A stretch of DNA of 21,129 nucleotides, from contig CAYZHV010000043.1 in assembly GCA_964478055.1 (NCBI GenBank), positions 1 to 21,129 of the forward strand, read 5' to 3'. A program made the translations under genes and the position numbers. The notes beneath the pieces were generated by a model. The model was not told the DNA's origin and did not search any database. It was given only the letters and a program-made list of their open reading frames with translations. This DNA comes from CAYZHV01 sp964478055. Lineage in GTDB: Bacteria > Spirochaetota > Spirochaetia > DSM-27196 > Alkalispirochaetaceae. Below, piece after piece: positions 7,605 to 14,226 of this stretch. How positions within the stretch are numbered: the first letter of the stretch is position 1; the number at the start of each line of letters is the position of its first letter.

Positions 7605-9716
7605 TTAGTACTCGACGAACTCCGCGTCCGTCTCGTCTCGGTCACCATTTCCAAGCTCAAGGGAAAACCCGTTATCCTTCTTTTTTCCGTTACCTGACTC
7701 CGGCACGGTAATTCCGGTCGCCTTGACTGGGGCGGCCTTCGTGTTACCACCAGCGCTCCGGGGGTTCTGTCCGGTCTGCTGGGCACCGCCACCAGAGGCC
7801 ACGGCTCGCTTGTCCGTCAGCAGCTTGCGTCCACCGAGGTCATCCACCTGGAAGAAGCTCACCGTCTCTTGAAGGGAGACAGCCTGGCTCGAGAGCTCCT
7901 CGGCCATGGAGGCCATCTCCTCGGAAGAGGAGGCGTTCTGCTGAACAACCTGGTCGAGCTGGGCCAAGGCCTTGTTGATCTGATCCGCCCCGGAGTTCTG
8001 CTCGGAGCTCGCGGCGTTGATCTCCTGTACTAGTTCCGCGGTCCGACGAATGTCCGGGATAATACCGGCGATCATCTCCCCGGCACGCTCGGCAACGTCG
8101 ACGCTGCTCTGAGAGAGCTCGCTTATCTCTCCGGCGGCCTTCTGGCTCCGCTCGGCGAGCTTGCGCACCTCGCTGGCAACAACGGCGAATCCCTTGCCGT
8201 GCTCTCCAGCCCGGGCGGCCTCAATCGCCGCGTTCAGGGCCAAGAGGTTCGTCTGTCGGGCGATCTCCTCGATTATGGTGATCTTTTCTGCGATTTCCCT
8301 CATCGCCGTCACCGTCTCGGTCACCGCCTTACCGCCCTCCTCGGCATTACTTGCGGCCTTGAGGGAGATCTTCTCCGTCTGGCTCGCGTTGTCCGAGTTC
8401 TGGCTAATGTTAGAGCCCATCTCTTCCATGGAGGAGGAGACTTCTTCCGCCGAGGCAGCTTGCTCCGTTGCGCCCTGGGAGAGCTCCTGAGCGGTGGAGC
8501 TCATCTGCTCACTACCAGAAGCCACATTCTCCGCGGCGCCTTTGACGTCCCCTACGACCCCGGCGAGTTTCTTCTGCATATTCTGCAGAGCCTCGGCCAG
8601 GTTGCCGATCTCGTCTTTTTGATCTACCGCGAGCTTCGCCCGCAGGTTACCTTTGCTCAGCTCCTTGGCAAAGTCGACGCCGAGGTAAAGAGGCTTGGTT
8701 ACGGTGCGGGTGATCGTATAGGCGATTATCACCGCAAGAATCAACGATACCAGAAGCCCAACGATAACCGCCGAGGAGGCAAGGGCAACTCGATCCTCCG
8801 TGGCTTGAGCGATGGTCTGAGCGTTACCGAGGCCCGCGTCTGCAATCGACTGAGCGGCTTCGAGGACGGTCCTGCCCGCAGTCTCCCGGGCTTCGCCGAT
8901 CTCAGCAAGCCGGGCGTCCACGGCGAGGTAGTTGTCGATCTCTTCGTGGTAGAGATTGCCCGCTTCTTCTACGGCACTGAGCGCCTCCAAGTTGGACGCA
9001 CTGTCCGTCACGGATCTGAGCTCCGCCAGGAGGGCGTCGATTTCGTCGAAACGACTGATCTCCGATCTCACGTACTCAGCGTCACCTTTTGCCTGGGTCA
9101 TGTAGTTTGCGACCCGGATCTCATTTCCGTTGTCCAAAACGTCGTTTGCAACGGTAATCTGCCGATGACGTTGGATAAGAGCCGCCTCGGAAGCTCCGCG
9201 TCGGACCTCCCGAAGGAAGGATGCATTCATTGCCTCGAGATAGCTCGACGCCTCGGTGACGAATGCTCCCGCGGCCCCGTCCATGTCGTTTCTGATCTCT
9301 TCGATGCTACGCTGGCTCTCCACCGTGTCATTCAGGAGAGCGCGGTACTCTTGAACGTTCGTCTGAGCCTCACCGATCGTCTGACCCAGGATAACAAGCT
9401 CCTCGGACGTACCGGAAAGCTCCAATCCTGCCTGGAGACGCTCGTCCACGCTCTCGAGGTAACTATTGGCCTCCTCCAGGAACGTCTCTTCTCCGGAAAG
9501 AGCGTACCCCCGAGCGCTATACATTGTAAGAAGCGAGTACCGCTCCAGTCCGGATGCGATATTCACCTCCGGAACGTGGGCGCGATTGAGTCTCCTCGCC
9601 TCCCGCTGAATCTGATTCATATTCACCACCGCCAGAGCACCGACGATGGCGACCAGGACTATTACCACCCCGAAGCCTATGGTCATCTTCAGGGACATTT
9701 TAAGGTTTTTGAGCAC
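7605..9716 (-). CDS. Methyl-accepting chemotaxis protein with C-terminal docking pentapeptide
   Basis: 703 residues from a GTG at 9716. Membrane helix 1 (about 12-31) precedes a long, all-helical periplasmic sensor (about 34-313), sized like a helical bimodular (HBM) or double four-helix domain. Helix 2 (about 313-333), HAMP (to about 387) and the cytoplasmic coiled-coil signalling domain follow. Its hairpin tip reads EIARQTNLLALNAAIEAARA at about 484-503 and contacts CheW and CheA. After residue 624 comes a flexible Gly/Ala/Lys-rich tail of about 80 residues ending in EFVEY. That fits the x-aromatic-x-x-aromatic pentapeptide that docks CheR or CheB. The ligand is unknown. A longer in-frame start at 9827 would place a polar stretch before the helix and lacks a ribosome site. 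The gene heads an operon with cheW and the PAS kinase. Confidence 0.95.
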   Translation of the reverse strand: MLKNLKMSLKMTIGFGVVIVLVAIVGALAVVNMNQIQREARRLNRAHVPEVNIASGLERYSLLTMYSARGYALSGEETFLEEANSYLESVDERLQAGLELSGTSEELVILGQTIGEAQTNVQEYRALLNDTVESQRSIEEIRNDMDGAAGAFVTEASSYLEAMNASFLREVRRGASEAALIQRHRQITVANDVLDNGNEIRVANYMTQAKGDAEYVRSEISRFDEIDALLAELRSVTDSASNLEALSAVEEAGNLYHEEIDNYLAVDARLAEIGEARETAGRTVLEAAQSIADAGLGNAQTIAQATEDRVALASSAVIVGLLVSLILAVIIAYTITRTVTKPLYLGVDFAKELSKGNLRAKLAVDQKDEIGNLAEALQNMQKKLAGVVGDVKGAAENVASGSEQMSSTAQELSQGATEQAASAEEVSSSMEEMGSNISQNSDNASQTEKISLKAASNAEEGGKAVTETVTAMREIAEKITIIEEIARQTNLLALNAAIEAARAGEHGKGFAVVASEVRKLAERSQKAAGEISELSQSSVDVAERAGEMIAGIIPDIRRTAELVQEINAASSEQNSGADQINKALAQLDQVVQQNASSSEEMASMAEELSSQAVSLQETVSFFQVDDLGGRKLLTDKRAVASGGGAQQTGQNPRSAGGNTKAAPVKATGITVPESGNGKKKDNGFSLELGNGDRDETDAEFVEY

Positions 9717-9722
9717 CTGCGA

Positions 9723-9727
9723 CCTCC
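9723..9727 (-). promoter_or_regulatory. Ribosome binding site that fixes the chemoreceptor start
   Basis: GGAGG on the minus strand lies 6 nt before GTG 9716. It supports this start over the upstream in-frame Met codons and over the ATG seven codons in. Confidence 0.75.
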
Positions 9728-9806
9728 AAGTCACACACATGATGTTTTGTTGAGCAGAGTATGGCGTCATCACCAGCACCCGTATGCCACAGTTCTTAGA
9801 TACTTT

Positions 9807-9827
9807 TTGCCGCATATTCTGCGGCAA
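9807..9827. promoter_or_regulatory. Perfect 8-bp dyad, probable operator
   Basis: TTGCCGCA, 5 nt, TGCGGCAA. It sits in the 199-nt divergent region between the chemoreceptor and symporter operons, about 90 nt from each start. No T-run follows the stem on either strand (the T-run precedes it on the plus strand), so it is better read as a protein-binding site than a terminator. Candidate minus-strand -10 sequences (TATCTA) lie just beyond it. Confidence 0.5.
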
Positions 9828-9856
9828 GCTGACAGGTTCCTGGCGGCAGAGAAAAT

Positions 9857-9908
9857 TCGGTCATTAACCGAGAAATTTCTACCCCTCTCGGTGGTTATCG
9901 GTTACTAT
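9857..9908 (+). promoter_or_regulatory. Four phased TCGGT/ACCGA sites and a -10-like hexamer before the symporter operon
   Basis: TCGGT occurs at 9857, 9888 and 9898, and its complement ACCGA at 9867. The spacings are 10, 21 and 10 bp, so all four lie on one face of the helix. TACTAT (9903-9908) follows at once and would act as a -10 element with transcription starting at about 9915-9916, that is at the ATG of the small membrane protein. No good -35 hexamer is present, which would suit an activator-dependent promoter. Confidence 0.4.
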
Positions 9909-9915
9909 TTCTCTC

Positions 9916-10149
9916 ATGAAAGAGATCGCCCGTCATACCGCAGGCCGGATATACCTGGTACTGCTACTTCTGTCGATCGTCGGCTTTATTCTCTTCCTTG
10001 CCATGGGCGGGACCGATGCGGGCCCCGATGGTGAGCCGACGGTTCTCTTCGGTTGGATGACGATGCCCCTAATTGCCGGGGTGGCATTCGTTCTCTTCTG
10101 GCTCGTTACCTACATTATCTATTTCTTTTTCTTCTGGCCCTACAGGTAG
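9916..10149 (+). CDS. Small two-helix membrane protein, likely symporter small subunit
   Basis: 77 residues with two predicted membrane helices (about 12-30 and 49-73) joined by a short acidic loop, ending FFFFWPYR. Its stop at 10147-10149 overlaps the Shine-Dalgarno site of the symporter gene, so the two are coupled. Small two-helix proteins encoded just before sodium/solute symporters are known for several families (DUF485 with ActP, YhdT with PanF, DUF4212), and I infer the same partner role here without assigning it to one family. There is no Shine-Dalgarno sequence before its ATG (TTTCTCTC), and the -10-like site lies 7 nt upstream, so the transcript may be leaderless. Confidence 0.75.
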   Translation: MKEIARHTAGRIYLVLLLLSIVGFILFLAMGGTDAGPDGEPTVLFGWMTMPLIAGVAFVLFWLVTYIIYFFFFWPYR

Positions 10150-10158
10150 GAGGTGTAC

Positions 10159-11703
10159 ATGGCCTTTTCAATCGGCGCGCTGAGCCTCTTCGGTCTGGTC
10201 ATCGTCCTTATGGCCGCCTATGGCTACCGGATCTCCGCCAAAACCGCGGAGGATTACATGCTCGGGGGAAGAACGATTGGCGTTGTGGTGATGTTCTTCT
10301 TCGTTCTCTTCGCCATATCCTCCGCCTGGACCTTCTACGGTTTTCCGGGGCTTCTGTACACGCAGGGGCCGGGATACGTGATGTTCATCTGGGGAAGCGT
10401 CGCCGGGTTCGCGGCGCTCTACATGTTCCTCGGACCCCGCCTCTGGGCTCTCGCCAAGATCAACCGATTCCTGAGCCCTGTGGAGGTTCTCGCGGAACGG
10501 TACCGCTCCCCGGCCCTTCGACTCGTTTTGAGCCTCAGCATTCTCGCCTTTATCGTCCCCTACGTCGGAATCCAACCGCTCGGCGTGGGCGCAGGCTTCG
10601 AGGCGCTCACGGGTCTACCAGCCTTCTGGGGGGCCCTCTACACGACGGTGATCCTTGTTGTGCTCGTGGTGCTCGGAGGAATGCGCATCGTCGCCTGGGT
10701 AAACATCTTTCTCGGGGTGGTTTATATGACCGCCCTCCTCGGAAGCCTCGCCTGGGCGGTGCAGGTACTCTTTCCCGATGGAGGCCTCTCCCAGGCGGTA
10801 GCCACCCTTGCGCAGCAGCAGCCGGAGATCCTCTCCACACCGGGTCCCGCGGGCTCCTACACCCCGGTTGTTCTGGGCGGAACATTTATCGTCGGTATCC
10901 TTGCCTTTAGCTGGCCTCACGTCACTATTGGATGCATGACCGCCCGGGACAAATCATTATTCAAGTGGTTTCCGCTGCTCATCTTCGTCTTTGGTGGACT
11001 CTTCTTCTACATTATCCCCTTCCTCTGGGGATCAGTTGTAGCGCCGGCGGCAATGCCGGTGGCGGAGCTGGAAGCCCTGGCCGCCCAGAACGGGGTCTCT
11101 CTGCAGGCCGAGGCGGACCGGGTCGTTCAGACCATTATTACTGACACCCTTCCCGGCTGGTTCGGGGTCTTCGTGCTTCTCGGTGTTATCGCCGCGGCGG
11201 TGAGTACGGCGGCGGTACAGCTCATGACCTCCAGCGTTATTGTGAGCCGGGACATCATTCAGGGTTTCTTCTACCCGAATGCCCGGGATGAGCAAATTAC
11301 CCGCTGGGCTCGTCTTGCTGTAATCGGCATTGTCCTGGCGAGTCTGGTGGTGAGTCTTCTCTACCAGGGAGCGATGGCGCTCTACCTTACGGACGTGAGC
11401 GTCCCGGGCTTTGCCCAGTGGGCTCCAGCTCTGGTGGGCGGAATCCTCTGGAAGCGGGGGACCAAGCAGGGAGCGATCGCTGCCACGGTAGTAGGGGTGG
11501 TCTATCTCCTGGCAAGCCTCCTCATAACTGTCGGGGGTGAACGGATCCTGGTCGTGGGCCACCCGGTCATCGCAAGTCTCCTGGTGAACACCCTCGTCTA
11601 CATCACCGTCAGTCTCGCCACCTACAAGCCGGACGAAGAGATCGAAACGATCTTCTTCGAGGAAGTGGACGCCTACCTGGCAGCGGAGACTGGAGGCAAC
11701 TAA
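10159..11703 (+). CDS. Sodium:solute symporter (SSS family)
   Basis: 514 residues from the ATG at 10159, which has AGGAGG (10148-10153) 5 nt upstream; a GTG two codons earlier overlaps that site and is not preferred. About 13 hydrophobic helices are visible. The N-terminal block has YGYRISAKTAEDYMLGGR, typical of SSS proteins, followed by SSAWTFYGFPG. The STAAVQLMTSSVIVSRDI segment (listed in parts: STAAVQLMTSS, SRDI) matches the conserved helix that carries Ser/Thr ligands of the Na2 site. It should import an organic solute with sodium; SSS members next to acyl-activating enzymes commonly carry carboxylates such as acetate, pantothenate or short acids. Its TAA shares an A with the ATG of the next gene (TAATG), which is tight coupling to the chimeric enzyme pair. 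Confidence 0.92.
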   Translation: MAFSIGALSLFGLVIVLMAAYGYRISAKTAEDYMLGGRTIGVVVMFFFVLFAISSAWTFYGFPGLLYTQGPGYVMFIWGSVAGFAALYMFLGPRLWALAKINRFLSPVEVLAERYRSPALRLVLSLSILAFIVPYVGIQPLGVGAGFEALTGLPAFWGALYTTVILVVLVVLGGMRIVAWVNIFLGVVYMTALLGSLAWAVQVLFPDGGLSQAVATLAQQQPEILSTPGPAGSYTPVVLGGTFIVGILAFSWPHVTIGCMTARDKSLFKWFPLLIFVFGGLFFYIIPFLWGSVVAPAAMPVAELEALAAQNGVSLQAEADRVVQTIITDTLPGWFGVFVLLGVIAAAVSTAAVQLMTSSVIVSRDIIQGFFYPNARDEQITRWARLAVIGIVLASLVVSLLYQGAMALYLTDVSVPGFAQWAPALVGGILWKRGTKQGAIAATVVGVVYLLASLLITVGGERILVVGHPVIASLLVNTLVYITVSLATYKPDEEIETIFFEEVDAYLAAETGGN

Positions 11704-13235
11704 TGCTCTTTGGAAAGAAAGAAAAAGGGAAGAACAACGCCCAAGGCGCTGCGGGTCCCGAGGGGAGCGCCCAATCGGATGGCGCCGGCGCGGGCAAAGC
11801 AGGCGGCGGAACCTGGCGACTCATTTACAACCCCGAGGGAGATCCCGCGGACGTTGTCGCCTACGGCGCCGCCGTTGCGGAAGGGCGAATCGCCGGCAAA
11901 TACCAACTGAGCACGGTGAAGGTCCCGAACACGGTGATTATTCAGCGAAGCCGGGTCCCGGGGATCATCGTCGGTGCGGATGTTAAGGTCGACAGCAAGG
12001 CCGCGGCGGAACAGCAGATTACGATCGCCCGGGCTCCGAGACAGGGGCGAAACGCCGCCCGTACCGTGGGAACCATTAACCTCAACGAGCTCATGACTCG
12101 AGCGTCCAAGAGTTACGAGGCGCCGGAGGTCGAACCGGATGAGCCGGCGGTAATTCTGTACACCTCGGGAACCACGGGTAATCCCAAGGGTGTCACCCTC
12201 ACCCACCGTAACTTTCACTTTCAGCTGAACACCGTGGTTAAATCACTGATCCCCTTTACCAGTGAGGACCGGGTCGTCGGAGTACTGCCGATGTACCATG
12301 TTTTCGGCCTCGCGAACTCTCTCATAGCGGCGGTCAACAACGGAGCCACGATTGTTCTCATTCCTCAGTACAGCCCGGCAAATCTCATAGCCGCCATAGC
12401 AGAGCACAAGGCGACGATTCTCCCGGCGGTACCGAGCATGTATCAGCACCTTCTCGCTGCCGCCCGGGCAAAGAAAACCGAAATCCCGAAGAGCCTGCGC
12501 TACTGCGTCTCAGGCGGGGCGGCCCTACCCCTGGCGATTCTCAACCGGTTCATGGAAACCTTCGAGACCAAAATCCTGGAGGGCTACGGCCTCACCGAGA
12601 CGACCTCCAGTGTCTGCGTAAACGGCCAGAACGGCACCTTCAAGGAGTCGAGCATCGGGCCCCCGGCGGAGGGGGTGGAAATGCGAATCGTCGACGATTC
12701 GGGCAAGGAGCTTCCCCCTGGGGAGCAGGGCGAAATCGCCATCCGCAGCGACACGGTCTTTCCGGGGTACTGGAACAATCCGGATGCAACCGCGGAGGTG
12801 TTGACCGAGGATGGTTGGTTCCTCACCGGAGATCTCGGTTATCGGGATGAGGAAAGCTTTTTTTACGTCACCGACAGGAAGAAGGACATCATTATCACCG
12901 GCGGCTACAACGTCAGCCCCCGGGAGGTCGAAGAAGTCCTCATGTCGCATCCGAAGGTAGCGGATGCGGCGGTAGTAGGCATCCGAGGACGGAGAGACGA
13001 CGCGGAGACCATCACCGCCTTCGTTGTGGCCCAGGAGGGAGAGGAACTCACTCTGCAGGAGCTTCACCACCAGTGCGAGCTCGAGCTCGCAGCTTATAAG
13101 CGCCCGAGGGAGATCAGGTTGGCTGAGAAGCTGCCCAAGAGCGCCACAGGAAAGGTGCTTCGAACCCAACTCAGAGGTGAGCTCGAAGACCGGCGGCTCG
13201 TCGAGCGGGAGGAGGTGAAGAATGGGGCTCTTTAG
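11703..13235 (+). CDS. Chimera: LplA-like N-terminal half fused to acyl-CoA synthetase C-terminal part
   Basis: 510 residues; GGAGG lies 6 nt before the ATG. After a low-complexity Gly/Ala/Lys tail (1-36), residues 37-115 follow the pattern of the N-terminal half of lipoate-protein ligases: TWRLI, a helix DPADVVAYGAAVAEG, NTVIIQRSRVP, a VD, then ARAPRQG where LplA has RRxxGGG. From residue 116 the protein becomes an ANL adenylate-forming enzyme: YTSGTTGNPKG (153-163), the motif YGLTET (295-300), GWFLTGDLG with D377, DRKKD (391-395) and the hinge/catalytic K484 in SATGK. The first 140 or so residues of a normal acyl-CoA synthetase are absent; they appear in the next gene. Alone this protein should lack part of the ANL N-domain, so I infer it works with the overlapping gene product. 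It could instead be a recombination relic. Confidence 0.82.
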   Translation: MLFGKKEKGKNNAQGAAGPEGSAQSDGAGAGKAGGGTWRLIYNPEGDPADVVAYGAAVAEGRIAGKYQLSTVKVPNTVIIQRSRVPGIIVGADVKVDSKAAAEQQITIARAPRQGRNAARTVGTINLNELMTRASKSYEAPEVEPDEPAVILYTSGTTGNPKGVTLTHRNFHFQLNTVVKSLIPFTSEDRVVGVLPMYHVFGLANSLIAAVNNGATIVLIPQYSPANLIAAIAEHKATILPAVPSMYQHLLAAARAKKTEIPKSLRYCVSGGAALPLAILNRFMETFETKILEGYGLTETTSSVCVNGQNGTFKESSIGPPAEGVEMRIVDDSGKELPPGEQGEIAIRSDTVFPGYWNNPDATAEVLTEDGWFLTGDLGYRDEESFFYVTDRKKDIIITGGYNVSPREVEEVLMSHPKVADAAVVGIRGRRDDAETITAFVVAQEGEELTLQELHHQCELELAAYKRPREIRLAEKLPKSATGKVLRTQLRGELEDRRLVEREEVKNGAL

Positions 13236-14154
13236 CGAAAAGCCGATGGACATTGAGATCCCTATGGGTCTCGGAAAGACCCTCGAAGCGGTTGCCGCAG
13301 CCAGGAAGAAGGGCGAGGCGATCCGGATGGAGGGTCGAGTCTGGAGCTATCAGGAGCTCGACGAACAGGCCAATCGCGTCGCCGGAGGACTCGCCTCTCT
13401 CGGCATCGGCAAGGGAGACAGGGTAGCGATGATGCTTCCGAATATCCCGGAGTTTGTCTTCACCTTTTTCGGGATTCAGAAGCTTGGAGCCGTGGCGGTC
13501 CCCTTCAACACTATGTACAAGGGACGGGAGATCAGCTACATCCTTCAGGACTCAGGTGCCAAGGCGATTGTTTGCCTCACTAGCTTCTCGAACCTCATAA
13601 ACGAGATCAAGACTGACTGCCCCGCTCTGGAACACGTCATCGTCACCGGACAGCGAACCCTGGTCTTTCTCGATCCGGACGCTTCGGTAAATGTTCAGCT
13701 CGTCCTCGAGTCACAGCTCTTCGCATCCGAGGAGGAGGCGTTCCACGGAGTTGGGGAGGTTCTTGTCGAAACGCTCCAGAAACTCGGGGTTGAAGACGCC
13801 TGGTACAAGCACCAGGGCGTCATCCGTGCCCAGGGAAGAAAGCTTGCGCTCATCCTGCTGCGGGAGATCGAGGGGCTTTACATTTTCAATGTGATGACCT
13901 TTCTCAGCCGCCTGGATACGGATCCCCTCTTCAAGGTTGTCTACGTGCCACCGGAGATAAAGGAACGGGCCGTGGAACCGATGACCAGTATCGAGGAGCA
14001 AAGCGGAAGAACCGCGAGCCTGGACGAGTTTCGAGACACATTGCTGCAAACCCTCTCAGAGCGCCTCGGAGTGAGTATCGAGACAGGCGGCCTGACTCGG
14101 GATGAGGTCCTCGCCTACGAGAAGAACCGGGCCCTGGCAGGACGCACCGGATAG
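13222..14154 (+). CDS. Chimera: acyl-CoA synthetase N-terminal part fused to LplA-like C-terminal half
   Basis: 310 residues. The ATG overlaps the end of the previous gene by 14 nt and has GGAGG 6 nt upstream. Residues 1-143 read as the start of an acyl-CoA synthetase: WSYQELDEQANRVAGGL, GIGKGDRVAMMLPN, LGAVAVPFNTMYKGREI, ISYILQDSGAKAIV, then EHVIVTG, but no YTSGTTG follows. From about 145 it fits the C-terminal half of an LplA-like protein: LVFLDPDASVNVQLVL (compare VFHD..N in LplA), VETLQKLGVEDAWY, QGRKLAL with K207 where LplA has its catalytic lysine, LFKVVYVPPEIKERA, and MTSIEE. The Gly-rich lipoyl loop and the SG(S/N)A segment after the lysine are degenerate. Together with the previous gene it makes one complete acyl-CoA synthetase (about 539 residues) and one complete LplA-like chain (about 281). 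No frameshift or stop interrupts it. Confidence 0.8.
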   Translation: MGLFSEKPMDIEIPMGLGKTLEAVAAARKKGEAIRMEGRVWSYQELDEQANRVAGGLASLGIGKGDRVAMMLPNIPEFVFTFFGIQKLGAVAVPFNTMYKGREISYILQDSGAKAIVCLTSFSNLINEIKTDCPALEHVIVTGQRTLVFLDPDASVNVQLVLESQLFASEEEAFHGVGEVLVETLQKLGVEDAWYKHQGVIRAQGRKLALILLREIEGLYIFNVMTFLSRLDTDPLFKVVYVPPEIKERAVEPMTSIEEQSGRTASLDEFRDTLLQTLSERLGVSIETGGLTRDEVLAYEKNRALAGRTG

Positions 14155-14226
14155 TTCTGAGGGCGCGGCGGAAAAGAGCATGGTCCTGCGGTACGCTTAA
14201 TAGATCTTGCTGGAAGGAGACACGAC

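Noticed and set aside
9807..9827. The dyad as an intrinsic terminator
   Set aside because: The T-run precedes the stem on the plus strand and A-rich sequence follows it on the minus strand; neither gives a U-tail after the hairpin.
8199..10034. Open frame of 611 codons on the plus strand opposite the chemoreceptor
   Set aside because: It is antisense to a clear chemoreceptor gene; the product is Arg/His/Leu-rich with no domain, as expected from GC-rich coding sequence read backwards.
11703..12050. Reading gene 1 as a plain acyl-CoA synthetase with an annotation-shifted start
   Set aside because: The upstream frame runs into the symporter stop, and the 37-115 segment does not match the acyl-CoA synthetase N-terminus, which is present in gene 2 instead.
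11703..14154. Assembly error as the cause of the chimeric pair
   Set aside because: Not excluded, but disfavoured: the shared junction sequence is only a few bases, too short to confuse an assembler, and the genes overlap with a well-spaced ribosome site.
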